This document shows, in pieces, positions 37,751-47,737 of a DNA stretch of 64,000 nt (positions within the stretch are counted from its first letter, which is position 1; the number at the start of each line of letters is the position of its first letter). Both the position numbers and the translations under genes were made by a program. The stretch is from Thermoplasmata archaeon (lineage in GTDB: Archaea > Thermoplasmatota > Thermoplasmata > Lutacidiplasmatales > UBA184): positions 1-64,000 of the forward strand of contig JAKIWI010000006.1 of NCBI GenBank assembly GCA_022750115.1, read 5' to 3'. The notes beneath the pieces were generated by a model. The model saw only the letters and a program-made list of their open reading frames with translations, had not been told where the DNA came from and made no database searches.

Positions 37751-39033
37751 CCGGCGCCGGCGGACCGGCCGTGCGCGCGAGCGACCTCACCGTGCGATTC
37801 CGCTCCGTGACCGCGCTTTCGCGCGTCAGCATCTCCGTACAGCCGGGCGAATTCCTCGCGCTCGCGGGACCGAACGGTTCGGGCAAGACGACATTTGTCC
37901 GAGCGGCCCTCGGCCTCGTGGTGCCCTCGGAGGGCTCGGTGACGCTCCACGGGGTCCCCGTCGGAGAGATGGCGCTCGACGCCCGCGCGCGGACGGTCGC
38001 GTGGATGCCCCAGGAGGAATCGGTCGGTGACAACGTCCCGCTCCGGGAGTATGTCCTCTACGGCCGCTACCCGCATGCACGGCGCTTCACCCCGGCCTCC
38101 GAGCAGGACCGGCTCGTCGCCGACCGGGTTCTCGATGACCTCGGGTTCCGGGACCGAAAGGACGTCGGCGTCCAGGAATTGAGCGGGGGCGAACGGCAGC
38201 GGCTGCACCTCGGCCGCGTGCTCGCGCAGCAGACGCCAATCCTCCTGCTCGACGAACCGACCTCGCATCTCGACATGGGCTACCAGCTCGAGATGCTCGA
38301 GCGCGTGCGACGTCTCGCTCACACGAGCGGCGTGGCCGTCGTCGCCGCGCTCCACGACCTCAACCTCGCCGCCCGGTATGCCGACCGGATCGTGGTGCTC
38401 CATCGCGGCCACGTGGTCGCGGAGGGACCGTCGTCGTCCGTCCTCTCTCCGGCCCTTCTCCGGGACGTCTGGGGCGTGGTCGCCGACCTGAAACGTGACC
38501 CGCAGAGCGGCCTCCCCTACCTGATCCCGAGACTCCCGACCGTTGACCCCGTCGCGAGCGAGGTCGCTCGCGGCCTTCGGATCCACGTCGTGGGCGGCGG
38601 CGGCTCGGCGGCGCCGATCCTCCGAGCCCTCGCCGCGGAGGGCCACCGCGTGAGCCTCGGCGCGGTCGCCCTGTTCGACACCGACAGCGAGGTCGCCGTC
38701 GAGCTCGGGATCCCGACCGCGACCGAGATCCCGTTCGTCCCACTCGGCGAGGAGGTTCGGGCGCGCAATCGGCTCCTGATGGCCGAATCGGAGATCGTGG
38801 TCGTCGCGCCGTTCGACGTCGGACCAGGCAATCTCGGCGTGCTCGACGACCTTTTGGCGCTCCCCGAGACGAAATCGGTATTCCTGGTCGGGCCGAGCGC
38901 CCTCGCGCCGCGTGATTTCGCCGCCGGAGCGGGAACGGTCCGACTCACCAACCTCGCGACGCGCAGCCGCCGGGTCGAAGACGACCGCGAACTCCTACGA
39001 GCGATCGCGTCGCCGCCGGCCGCCCACGGGTAG
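37747..39033 (+). CDS. BtuD/FecE-type ABC ATPase with extra C-terminal Rossmann-like domain
   Basis: GPNGSGKTTF, LSGGERQRLHLGRVLAQQTPILLLDEPTSHLD; C-terminal extension LRIHVVGGGGSAAPILRALAAEGHRVSLGAV.... Confidence 0.93.
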   Translation: MTGAGGPAVRASDLTVRFRSVTALSRVSISVQPGEFLALAGPNGSGKTTFVRAALGLVVPSEGSVTLHGVPVGEMALDARARTVAWMPQEESVGDNVPLREYVLYGRYPHARRFTPASEQDRLVADRVLDDLGFRDRKDVGVQELSGGERQRLHLGRVLAQQTPILLLDEPTSHLDMGYQLEMLERVRRLAHTSGVAVVAALHDLNLAARYADRIVVLHRGHVVAEGPSSSVLSPALLRDVWGVVADLKRDPQSGLPYLIPRLPTVDPVASEVARGLRIHVVGGGGSAAPILRALAAEGHRVSLGAVALFDTDSEVAVELGIPTATEIPFVPLGEEVRARNRLLMAESEIVVVAPFDVGPGNLGVLDDLLALPETKSVFLVGPSALAPRDFAAGAGTVRLTNLATRSRRVEDDRELLRAIASPPAAHG

Positions 39034-39834
39034 CCGCCCCACCGTCAACGGTGGGGGGTCGGGCCCCTGGAACGGCTCGAGGAAGCGCGGGAGCTCTTCG
39101 TCGAGCACCACGACCGTGCTCGGGACTCCGACTCCGGAGGCTTCCGAGGCCGCGGCGGCGGCGCCGAAGCGGACGAACGGACGCTCCGTCGCCAAGCGCG
39201 TGAGGTGCGCCGCCTCGCTGCCGTGGGCGACGAGGAGTCCGGCCGTCCGGGAGCGAAGGGCGCGCCGGAGGGCGACGACCGTCTGGGCGGAGTGGATCGC
39301 ATCGACCGGGATCGTGACGACCCGGATCTCCCCGCGCACGATCGGGACGATCCCCTCGAGATCGGTCACGGGAACGAGCTCGCCCACCCGCGCGGCTGCG
39401 GCGGCGCATCCGTGCGACGGGCTCCCGCCCCCCGACCGGGCGGTCAGCATCCCGTCCACGATCGAGAGGGAGACGGGGTCCCCCTCGCGCAGCGCGGTCG
39501 CGGCGACCGCGCGCGCGGACCGGACGACCGGCAGCCGCTCGAGGTGGCGGTCGACGTCCCGCCGAAGGTCCCCGAGAGCGGCGTGGAGCCACGCGGTGCC
39601 GGCGACGGTGGGGCGGTAGAGTCCCCGTCGCATCTCGACGAGTCCACGACGACGCAGCTGCCGGAACGAGTGCGACACCGCTTGGACGGTCACCCCGAGG
39701 CGCTCGGCGATCCCTTTCAGGTTCGGGACGTCGCGGGTCGTGAGGTCGTAGAGGAACAGGAGCTCGGTGACCGCGCCGCGGCGCCGGAGCGCTCCGAGAC
39801 CGCCGGCCGTGGCGGCGACGGCCTGCGTTCCCAT
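38995..39834 (-). CDS. Winged-HTH transcriptional regulator with C-terminal sensor-like domain
   Basis: LTTRDVPNLKGIAERLGVTVQAVSHSFRQLRRRGLVEMRRGLYRPTVAG wHTH pattern; convergent with the ABC operon. Confidence 0.8.
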   Translation of the reverse strand: MGTQAVAATAGGLGALRRRGAVTELLFLYDLTTRDVPNLKGIAERLGVTVQAVSHSFRQLRRRGLVEMRRGLYRPTVAGTAWLHAALGDLRRDVDRHLERLPVVRSARAVAATALREGDPVSLSIVDGMLTARSGGGSPSHGCAAAAARVGELVPVTDLEGIVPIVRGEIRVVTIPVDAIHSAQTVVALRRALRSRTAGLLVAHGSEAAHLTRLATERPFVRFGAAAAASEASGVGVPSTVVVLDEELPRFLEPFQGPDPPPLTVGRLPVGGRRRRDRS

Positions 39835-39872
39835 CGGTCCCGGCGAAGAAGGTCCGCCTTAAAGCGGTCGGC

Positions 39873-41930
39873 TCACGCCGGGGCCGAACGGGGACGCGCG
39901 GAGCGCGAGCGCCCGGCGCCGCTCTTCCGCTCGAGCTCGTGGATCCGGTCGCGGATTCGGGCCGCCTCCTCGAAGTCGAGTCGCTCGGCGGCGAGGTGCA
40001 TCTCCTCCTCCAGGTTCGCGAAGAGGAGTGGGAGCCGCTCCTTCCACTTCGGGCCGAGGCCGGAGATGCTGAGGTCGCCGTTGTCGGCGGTCTCCTCGGG
40101 AGCGAGCAACGAGCGGATCTCTTTGCGGATCGATTCCGGCACGATGTCGTTCGCTTCGTTGTAGGCGAGCTGGAGCGCGCGGCGCCGGCTCATCTCCGCC
40201 ATCGCGCGCGCCATCGAGCCCGTCGTGCGGTCGGCGTAGAGGATCACGCGGCCCATCACGTTGCGCGAGGCGCGGCCGGACGTCTGGATGAGCGACGTCT
40301 CGCTGCGGAGGTACCCTTCCTTGTCGGCGTCGAGGATCGCGACGAGGCTGACCTCCGGCAGGTCGAGACCCTCCCGGAGGAGGTTGATGCCGACGAGGAC
40401 GTCGAACCTCCCGAGCCGCAGGTCGCGGAGGATCTCGATCCGCTTCATCGTCTCCACCTCGCTGTGGAGGTAGCGGACCTGGAACCCCGCGTTCGCGAGG
40501 TAGGTCGACAGCTCCTCGCTCGTCCGCTTGGTGAGGGTCGTCACGAGCGCCCGCTCGCCGCGGGCGATACACGCGTGGAGCTCCTGGATCAGGTCGGCGA
40601 TGTGGCCCTTGATCGGCCGCACCTCGACGACCGGGTCGACGAGACCCGTGGGCCGGATCACCTGCTCGACGATCCCCTTCGACACCTTCCGCTCGAATGG
40701 GCCGGGCGTCGCCGAGACGAACACGAGCTGGCGCATCTTGGCGAGAAACTCCGGGAACTTCAGTGGGCGGTTGTCGCGGCAGGACGGCAGCCGCCAGCCG
40801 AACTCGACGAGGTTGTCCTTGCGGCTGCGGTCGCCCTTGTACATCCCCTCGAGCTGCGGGAGGGTGACGTGCGACTCGTCGAGGAAGACGAGCGCGTCGG
40901 GCGGGAAGAAGTCGAGGAGGGTGTACGGCGGCTCCCCCGCGGCGCGGGCCGCGAAGTACCGGGAATAGTTCTCGATCCCCGAACAGTAGCCGGTCTCGCG
41001 GATCATCTCGAGGTCGTAGTTGACCCGCCCGCGGAGCCGCTGGGCCTCGACGACCTTCTCCCCGCGCAAGAGTTCGGCGACCCGCTCGTCCCGCTCCTTC
41101 TCGATCTCGACGAGAATGCCGCGAAGTCGCTCGTCGACGGTCAGGAAGTGGGTCGCGGGGAACACGGAGACCTGGTCGAGGCTGCGGATCTCTTCCTGGG
41201 TGGTCGGGTCGAGCTCCGCGATGCGGGCGACCTGGTGGCCGTCGAGCTCGACGCGCACCAACGTCTCGCCCGCCCCGAGGATGTCGATCGTGCCGCCGCG
41301 GACTCGGAATCGACCGCGCTTCAGTTCGTAGTCGTTCCGCTGGTACTTCATCCGGACCAGCGAGTCGAGGAGCTCCTGGCGACGGACCTCGCGGCCGACG
41401 CTCAGCTCGACCACCGACGCCCGGTAGTCCTCGGGCGAGCCGAGGCCGTAGATGCAGCTCACCGAGGCGACGATGATCGTGTCGCGCCGGGTCAGGAGCG
41501 CCTGCGTCGCGCGGTGGCGGAGGCGGTCGATCTCCTCGTTGATCGAGGCGTCCTTCTCGACGTAGAGGTCGATCTGGGGGACGTACGCCTCGGGTTGGTA
41601 GTAGTCGTAGTAGCTGACGAAGTACTCGACGGCGTTGTTCGGGAACAGCGCCCGGAACTCGCTCACGAGCTGCGCGGCGAGGGTCTTGTTGGGGGAGATG
41701 ACCAGCGTCGGTCGCTGCAACTGCTGCACAGCGTGGGCCATGGTGAACGTCTTGCCGGAGCCCGTGACGCCGAGCAGCGTCGTGTAGCGCGCCCCCGCGG
41801 CGACCCTTCGGACGATCTCCTCGATCGCTTTCGGCTGGTCCCCCTGGGGGAGCATCTCCGTCTCGAGGGTGAATCGACCCGCGAGCGGAACCACCGGGGT
41901 CGCTTCCGATGCGGTGCCTTTCTCGGTCAT
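39873..41930 (-). CDS. uvrB: Excinuclease ABC subunit B
   Basis: GVTGSGKTFTMA, YYDYYQPEAYVPQ, DLYVEKDASINEEIDRLRH, VDPVVEVRPIKGHIADLI, INLLREGLDLPEVSLVAILDADKEGYLRSETSLIQT, C-terminal UVR motif. Confidence 0.97.
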   Translation of the reverse strand: MTEKGTASEATPVVPLAGRFTLETEMLPQGDQPKAIEEIVRRVAAGARYTTLLGVTGSGKTFTMAHAVQQLQRPTLVISPNKTLAAQLVSEFRALFPNNAVEYFVSYYDYYQPEAYVPQIDLYVEKDASINEEIDRLRHRATQALLTRRDTIIVASVSCIYGLGSPEDYRASVVELSVGREVRRQELLDSLVRMKYQRNDYELKRGRFRVRGGTIDILGAGETLVRVELDGHQVARIAELDPTTQEEIRSLDQVSVFPATHFLTVDERLRGILVEIEKERDERVAELLRGEKVVEAQRLRGRVNYDLEMIRETGYCSGIENYSRYFAARAAGEPPYTLLDFFPPDALVFLDESHVTLPQLEGMYKGDRSRKDNLVEFGWRLPSCRDNRPLKFPEFLAKMRQLVFVSATPGPFERKVSKGIVEQVIRPTGLVDPVVEVRPIKGHIADLIQELHACIARGERALVTTLTKRTSEELSTYLANAGFQVRYLHSEVETMKRIEILRDLRLGRFDVLVGINLLREGLDLPEVSLVAILDADKEGYLRSETSLIQTSGRASRNVMGRVILYADRTTGSMARAMAEMSRRRALQLAYNEANDIVPESIRKEIRSLLAPEETADNGDLSISGLGPKWKERLPLLFANLEEEMHLAAERLDFEEAARIRDRIHELERKSGAGRSRSARPRSAPA

Positions 41931-41940
41931 GGCTCGCTTC

Positions 41941-42756
41941 CTACGCGTTCGGCCGCATCGGGTACCCGGCGGGGTCGATCCGAACTTCGGCGAATCCGAG
42001 CTCGCGGAGTGCGAGGCGCATCCGCGATGCATTCGGCTCCGAACGCAACCGCTCGACCTCGGGAAGATCGACCTCGATGCGTGCGTCCTCGCCCTCGACG
42101 CGGACGCGAACCCTTCGGAATCCCAGCGAACGAACGTGGCGCTCCGCGGCCTCCACGCGGTGCAGGAGCGGCAGGGTGACGGGCTCGCCGTGACGGATCC
42201 GGGACGCTAGGCAAGCGTCGGACGGGGCGTCCCAGTTCGGAAGCGCGGCTTCGCGGGCAAAGGCCCGAACCTCCGACTTGCCCCAACCGGCCCAGACGAG
42301 GGGATGACGGAACCCGGCCTCGTCCATCGCGCGGATCCCCGGGCGATCGTCACCGAGGTCGTCCCAATGGACGCCGTCGAGGAGCGTTTCGACCCCGCGA
42401 CCTTGCGCCCAGGCTCGGATCGCGCTCGACTCGACACGTCGGCAGAAGTAGCAGCGATTCGACCCGTTCGCACGGTACTGATCGTCGGCGAGCGGGTCCA
42501 CGGGCACGAGCTCATGCGCGAGGCCCACCGCCGTCGCGACCTCCCGCGCACGCGCGATCTCTTCACGCGCGACCGCCGGCCCCACGAGGGTGACGGCATG
42601 GGCCGCTGGTCCCAGCGCTCGCGCCGCGAGGGCGGCGACGACCGCCGAATCGACGCCCCCCGAGAGCGCGACGACGCTCGGGCCTCCCGCCCGCAACTCC
42701 TCGAGCAGCTCCGCCTCCCGGCGAGCGCGGGGTCGTGCGCGAACAGAGTCGAACAT
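41941..42756 (-). CDS. larE: LarE-type ATP-dependent sacrificial sulfur transferase
   Basis: PP-loop SGGVDSAVVAALA; RCYFCRR; SDACLASRIRHGEPVT. Confidence 0.88.
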   Translation of the reverse strand: MFDSVRARPRARREAELLEELRAGGPSVVALSGGVDSAVVAALAARALGPAAHAVTLVGPAVAREEIARAREVATAVGLAHELVPVDPLADDQYRANGSNRCYFCRRVESSAIRAWAQGRGVETLLDGVHWDDLGDDRPGIRAMDEAGFRHPLVWAGWGKSEVRAFAREAALPNWDAPSDACLASRIRHGEPVTLPLLHRVEAAERHVRSLGFRRVRVRVEGEDARIEVDLPEVERLRSEPNASRMRLALRELGFAEVRIDPAGYPMRPNA

Positions 42757-42843
42757 GGTCCGGGCGGCCGGCAGGTCCCCGGGACCAATACGGTTTCGGA
42801 CTCGGGCGGTCGGCTTTTCTCTCCCAGCGACCTCGGCCGCGGC

Positions 42844-43293
42844 GTGCAAGAAGTCGGCGTTGGAACGCGATGGATGGTTCGTCTCGATGAGGGCGAGCAG
42901 CTCCCCGAGGCGTTCGTCGACCTCGCCCGACGTCACCAGATCCGGGCGGCGGCGATTCCGATGGGGATCGGCCAACTCGTCCGAGCGAAGGTCGGGTTCT
43001 GGACCGGGACCGAGTACGCTCCCAAGCTGCTGGAGTCGCCGGTCGAACTCGTTTCCCTGTCGGGCTCGATCGCGGAATCCGACGGCGAGCCTTCGGTCCA
43101 CCTCCACGCCACGCTCGGGACGGCGGCCCACGAGACCGTCTCGGGCCACCTTCTCTCGGGGACGGTCGGGCTCCTGGTCGAGAGCCTCGTCGAGGTGTTC
43201 CCGGACCACCGGTTCGCGCGGCCGCTCGACGAATCCGTCGGGCTGCGCCGCCTCGACCTGGGAACGGCGCGGTCCGTCGGGCGCCAGCGTTAG
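42844..43293 (+). CDS. PPC/DUF296-domain protein
   Basis: WMVRLDEGEQLPEAFVDLARRHQIRAAAIPMGIGQLVRAKVGFW ... PSVHLHATLG ... VSGHLLSGTVGLLVESLVEVF. Confidence 0.82.
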   Translation: MQEVGVGTRWMVRLDEGEQLPEAFVDLARRHQIRAAAIPMGIGQLVRAKVGFWTGTEYAPKLLESPVELVSLSGSIAESDGEPSVHLHATLGTAAHETVSGHLLSGTVGLLVESLVEVFPDHRFARPLDESVGLRRLDLGTARSVGRQR

Positions 43294-43332
43294 GGTTCGG
43301 GGCTGCACGCCGCCCTTCCGATTCGTCCGCCC

Positions 43333-46155
43333 ATGACCGCGCCCGAGCCGAACGCATTCGAAACCCTCGACCCGCGCCTTGTCGCGGCGCTCGCCCGCCG
43401 CGGGATCACCGAGCCGACGGAGATTCAACAGCTCGCCATCCGCGTCCTCTCCGGCCCGGACGACGCGCTGCTCGTCTCCCCGACCGGGTCCGGCAAGACG
43501 GAGGCCGCGGTCCTTCCGCTGCTCTCGGAGCGGCTCGCCCGGCCGAGGCCGCCGATCGGTATCCTCTACGTCACGCCCCTTCGCGCGCTCAACCGCGACC
43601 TCGAGCAGCGCCTGGTCTCGGTCGCCGAGGAGGTCGGACTCACGGCCGCGGTGCGGCACGGGGACACTTCGGCGAGCCAACGGGTGCGGCTCTCCAAGCA
43701 CCCGCCCGACCTCCTGTTGACGACGCCCGAAACGCTCCAGCTCCTCCTCGTCGGCCCCCGCCTCCGGTTGGGTCTGAAGGAGGTCCGTACCGTCGTCGTC
43801 GACGAACTCCACGAGCTCGCCCCGTCGGACCGGGGCGCCCAGTTGATGGTCACTCTCGAACGCCTCGACGCTCTGGTGGGCCGCCCCGTCCGACGGGTGG
43901 GTCTGTCCGCCACGATCGGCAACCCCGAGGCCGTCGCCCGCTACCTCTCCCCCGCCCCGCGGCGGGTCCAGGTCCGGCGGGCGGTCCGCCCCCGGCGGGT
44001 CCGCATCACGGCGACCGTCCCCCGCGACGACCGTCCGCCGCTCGACCCCGCGCTCGTCGCCGAGCTGCGCGCCGACCCGATCCAGCTCGCGGCGCTCCGC
44101 AACCTCGAGGAGACGATCCGCGCGCACCGGACGACCCTCATCTTCGTCAACACCCGGCCCACCGCGGAGGGCCTGACGGCGCGACTCAACCGACTCGCGC
44201 CCGACCTCGCCGTGGCGGTGCACCACGGGTCGCTCTCGCGGGAGGTCCGGGAAGACGCCGAACGGATGTTCCGGGAGGGAGGGCTCCGCGGACTCGTCGC
44301 CACCTCGTCCCTCGAGCTCGGCATTGACGTCGGCTTCGTAGACTGCGTCGTCCAGTTCGGCTCCCCCCACCAGGCCGGTCGACTGTTGCAGCGGGTCGGT
44401 CGCTCGGGCCACCGGCTCGACCGGGAGGTCGTCGGCGAGGTGCTCGCGCTGGACGACGAGGACCTCGAGGAGGCCGCGGTCCTCGCGCGCCGGGCGGTCC
44501 ACGGGGAGATCGAGCCGACGACGTGGCGCAGAAGCAATCGCCTCGCGGCCGCGCAGCAGCTCGTCGCCTCCCTTCGCGCCGAACCGTCGGTCGACCTCGC
44601 GGCGGTCGCCCGCACCCTCCGGGCGGCCGAGCCGACCCGGGAGCTTTCCGACGCCGACTGGGAGGCGCTCGTCGACTACCTCGAAGCGATCGGCTCCCTC
44701 CGGAGGGACGGACTCCGGCTCCGCGCCGGACGCGGGACCCTCGAGCGGTTCTACGCGACGCTCTCGCTGATCCCGGACCAGCGCACCTACCGGCTCCGCG
44801 ACATCGCGACCCGGAAACCGATCGGGACGCTCGACGAGCGGTTCGTGCTCACCCAGATCCTCGGGCAACCCGAGCAGATCTTCCTCCTGCACGGGCGGAC
44901 CTGGAAGGTCGTCGAGTTCCGCGACGACGAGCTCCTCGTCGAGACCGTTCGCGAGATCGGGCAGGAGCCCCGCTGGGTCGGCGAGGACCTGCCGGTGCCG
45001 TTCGACGTGGCGCAGGAGATCGGCCGGATGCGGCGCGAGCGCCAGCTCGCTCCGTACAGCCTCGGCGCGGACGCCCGAGCGCGCCTCGAGACCCGCATTG
45101 CCGCGGGGCACGCCGCGGGACCGGTCCCCGACGACCGGACCGTGACCGTCGTCCCGCAGGGTCGACTCGTGACCTACGGGGCGTGCTTTGGGACCCGGAC
45201 CAACGATACGCTTGCGGTCGCCCTCGCGGGCGTGCTCACCGAACGCCTCGGGGCCCGGGTCGAGATCACGGCCGTCGAACCGACCTGGATCGTGCTGGGG
45301 CTCCCCATCGCTCTCGACACCGATGCCCTCGTCCAGGCGATCCGGATCCCACCGGAGGACCTCGAGGGGGCGTTGACCCGCCTCGTTCCGGGCGGCCTCG
45401 AGTACCGTTGGGTATTCCTGACGGTCGCTCGCAAGTTCGGGGCCTTGCCGGCGGGGGCCGACCCGCGCGACGCGCGCCGGCTCGAACCGCTCCTCGACGC
45501 GTCGCAGACGAACCCGCTCGGCCAGGAGGCGCTCGACAAGACGCTCCACGACCGGTTCGACGTCGAGCACGCCCGACGGGTGCTGGAACGGATCCGCGAC
45601 GGCGAGATCTCGGTGGTCGCGGCACCCCGCTCCGACTGGACCGACCTCCCGCTCGCCCGGCTCCGATGGCGCGAGGTCCCGGACATCCCCCCGCCGACGC
45701 TCTTGAAGGCCGTCGAAGAGCGGCTGCGGGCCGAGCCGCTCACCCTGGTCTGCCTGCGGTGCGGCTTCCAGAGGACGACGACCCCGGCCCGCTACGCCGC
45801 CGAGGGGGGCAGTCGCTGCGGGCTCTGCCACGGCGCGCTCTCGGCCGTCATGTCCCCCCGGAGGACGGACGAGATCCAGACGCTGGTCGCCTACGCGAAG
45901 CGGAAATGGAAAGGCCGCAAGGCCCCCCGAACCATCCCCGTCTCGTTGCCACCGCTCGTGCGCGCCGGCTATACCTCTGCCGAGCTCGTCGCCAACTTCG
46001 GGGAGCGGGCCCTGCTCGCGCTCGCGGCGCGGGGCGTCGGTCCCGAGACGGCCCGGCGTCTCCTCTCGCGGCCGTACCGACAGAACAGCGAACTCGTTGC
46101 GGAGATCGTCAAGGCCGAGCGGCGGTACGCCAAGAACCGGGCGTTCTGGGACTGA
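43333..46155 (+). CDS. lhr: Lhr-type DEAD/DEAH-box helicase
   Basis: SPTGSGKTEAAVLPL, VVVDELHELAPSDRG, VGLSATIGNPEAVARYL, FVNTRPTAEGL, ATSSLELGIDVGFVDCVVQFGSPHQAGRLLQRVGRSGHR. Confidence 0.93.
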   Translation: MTAPEPNAFETLDPRLVAALARRGITEPTEIQQLAIRVLSGPDDALLVSPTGSGKTEAAVLPLLSERLARPRPPIGILYVTPLRALNRDLEQRLVSVAEEVGLTAAVRHGDTSASQRVRLSKHPPDLLLTTPETLQLLLVGPRLRLGLKEVRTVVVDELHELAPSDRGAQLMVTLERLDALVGRPVRRVGLSATIGNPEAVARYLSPAPRRVQVRRAVRPRRVRITATVPRDDRPPLDPALVAELRADPIQLAALRNLEETIRAHRTTLIFVNTRPTAEGLTARLNRLAPDLAVAVHHGSLSREVREDAERMFREGGLRGLVATSSLELGIDVGFVDCVVQFGSPHQAGRLLQRVGRSGHRLDREVVGEVLALDDEDLEEAAVLARRAVHGEIEPTTWRRSNRLAAAQQLVASLRAEPSVDLAAVARTLRAAEPTRELSDADWEALVDYLEAIGSLRRDGLRLRAGRGTLERFYATLSLIPDQRTYRLRDIATRKPIGTLDERFVLTQILGQPEQIFLLHGRTWKVVEFRDDELLVETVREIGQEPRWVGEDLPVPFDVAQEIGRMRRERQLAPYSLGADARARLETRIAAGHAAGPVPDDRTVTVVPQGRLVTYGACFGTRTNDTLAVALAGVLTERLGARVEITAVEPTWIVLGLPIALDTDALVQAIRIPPEDLEGALTRLVPGGLEYRWVFLTVARKFGALPAGADPRDARRLEPLLDASQTNPLGQEALDKTLHDRFDVEHARRVLERIRDGEISVVAAPRSDWTDLPLARLRWREVPDIPPPTLLKAVEERLRAEPLTLVCLRCGFQRTTTPARYAAEGGSRCGLCHGALSAVMSPRRTDEIQTLVAYAKRKWKGRKAPRTIPVSLPPLVRAGYTSAELVANFGERALLALAARGVGPETARRLLSRPYRQNSELVAEIVKAERRYAKNRAFWD

Positions 46156-46161
46156 GTTCCA

Positions 46162-46593
46162 TCACTCCAGGAGGTCGATCCCACACGCTGCGGCGCTCGC
46201 CTGGATCCGGTCCGGATCGCTTGGCCCCTCCTGGTGGAGCGCTTCGAGGAACGCCCGAGTCTTCGGACCCATGATCAACAGGTAGCGGGTCGGGACGGAC
46301 GAGGGGTTCCAGAAGGTGTGAACCACCCCCGGTCGGCTCCAGACCGCCGCGCCCGGTCCGGCTCGGACGACACGGTCGTCCAGGCGAACGGCGAGTTCCC
46401 CTTCGAGTACGTACCATGCTTCGTCCTCGTCCCGGTGACGGTGGAGCGGCGCAACGGTCCGGGGCGTTGGGCCGTCCGCCGGACCTTCGACGTACTCGTC
46501 GACTCCGAAGGTGCTCGCCCGCGTTCCGATGGGAGAGTCGCGGAGCGGCCGCGCCGAGGTCGTCGCGGTGGGGGGCGGATTCGAATGCGTCAC
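46162..46593 (-). CDS. Cupin-domain protein
   Basis: APLHRHRDEDEAWYVLEGELAVRLDDRVVRAGPGAAVWSRPGVVHTFWN. Confidence 0.85.
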   Translation of the reverse strand: MTHSNPPPTATTSARPLRDSPIGTRASTFGVDEYVEGPADGPTPRTVAPLHRHRDEDEAWYVLEGELAVRLDDRVVRAGPGAAVWSRPGVVHTFWNPSSVPTRYLLIMGPKTRAFLEALHQEGPSDPDRIQASAAACGIDLLE

Positions 46594-47651
46594 GGTGCCT
46601 CCACTCCCGAGGGCGAACCGGTCCGAGTTCCCGCGGGCGACGGCCGGTGGACGTGAACCGGGAGGGCGGTCGCGACCTCGTAGACGTCGGCTCGGGTCGC
46701 GGTCGTCCGGAAGGCGCCGTCCCTCGCATGGGTGCGGCCCGACGAGTGCCCCCTCGCCCGGAGCGCCTCGATCAATCGGTCGGTGGATGGCGGCGCCGAG
46801 AGCCCATTCTCCTTCGCGATGGTGTTCGGCTCGAAGTAGAACGGCACGTCGGCGACCGACTCGTCCCGAAACCGGCCGAGCAAAGCGGCGAGCGGACCGG
46901 GATGGACCGCCCCGGGCGGGACCTGAAGCCGTTCCAGGAACGCTCGGTCGAACAGCGGACCCAGCCACATCGGCCCGACCGGGGCGCGGGTCCCGAGCGG
47001 CGGACCGTTCCACCGGTCGCCTTCGATCTCGCCGACGGGGATGGGACCGTCGCCGCTGCGGACGACGACGTACGCCCGGACGTAGTGGTCCCTCAGGTAG
47101 GCGAGGAGGGGGTGGATCCTCCGGCCGCGGGCCGCGGACCGGTCGGAAAGGGTCCGAAGCAGGATCCTGAGTCCGCCCTCCGGACCGAGCCGGCCGCGGA
47201 CCGGGGTCGCCCCGTAGCGACGGCGGGTCGCCTCCGCGTCGACGCCGGCGAGGACGATCATGTCGGTCGCCGTGACGGAGAGCAGCCCACCGGGGGCCAG
47301 CGAGTCGAAGGCGGCGTCGAGGAACGGGAGCGGCGAACCGAACGGGTCGAGGTCGACGTGGCCGAACGGCCCCTCGGGTGGCGGGCGGCGAGCGTCCCAG
47401 CGTCGGGAGCTGGCGCCGCATTCGGCGAAGCGGGCGGTGTTCGCCGCGAGCACCGCCGATGCCGGGCCGCCCGAGTCGGTGCTCAACAACCGCGCCAGAG
47501 CGCCCGATTCCACCAACACGCGAAGGCCGCGGACCCCGGTGGCGGCGAGCATTTCCCACCCACTCGCCGGTGCTCCGCGCCCGGAGGCCCACGCCGTCGC
47601 GACGGCGACGTGCAGGTCGCGGTCGAGCGCCATCGCGCCGTTGTAGAACAC
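46590..47651 (-). CDS. trm1: tRNA (guanine-26 N2)-dimethyltransferase Trm1; true N-terminus probably upstream
   Basis: VFYNGAMALDRDL, LAATGVRGLR, VDLDPFGSPLPFLDAAF, LSVTATDM. Conserved EGATPLWLPEP lies upstream of GTG 47651 with no canonical start. Confidence 0.92.
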   Translation of the reverse strand: MFYNGAMALDRDLHVAVATAWASGRGAPASGWEMLAATGVRGLRVLVESGALARLLSTDSGGPASAVLAANTARFAECGASSRRWDARRPPPEGPFGHVDLDPFGSPLPFLDAAFDSLAPGGLLSVTATDMIVLAGVDAEATRRRYGATPVRGRLGPEGGLRILLRTLSDRSAARGRRIHPLLAYLRDHYVRAYVVVRSGDGPIPVGEIEGDRWNGPPLGTRAPVGPMWLGPLFDRAFLERLQVPPGAVHPGPLAALLGRFRDESVADVPFYFEPNTIAKENGLSAPPSTDRLIEALRARGHSSGRTHARDGAFRTTATRADVYEVATALPVHVHRPSPAGTRTGSPSGVEAP

Positions 47652-47737
47652 GGCCCGACGCTTCGCCGGCCCGCGTTCACCGGCCGGCTCGGGCAGCCAG
47701 AGCGGTGTCGCGCCCTCGCGCGAGTCCCGGACGGACG

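Noticed and set aside
41941-45831. 1296-aa minus ORF containing larE
   Set aside because: Real protein starts at MFDSVRARPRARREAE (42756); the rest is antisense of lhr and the PPC gene.
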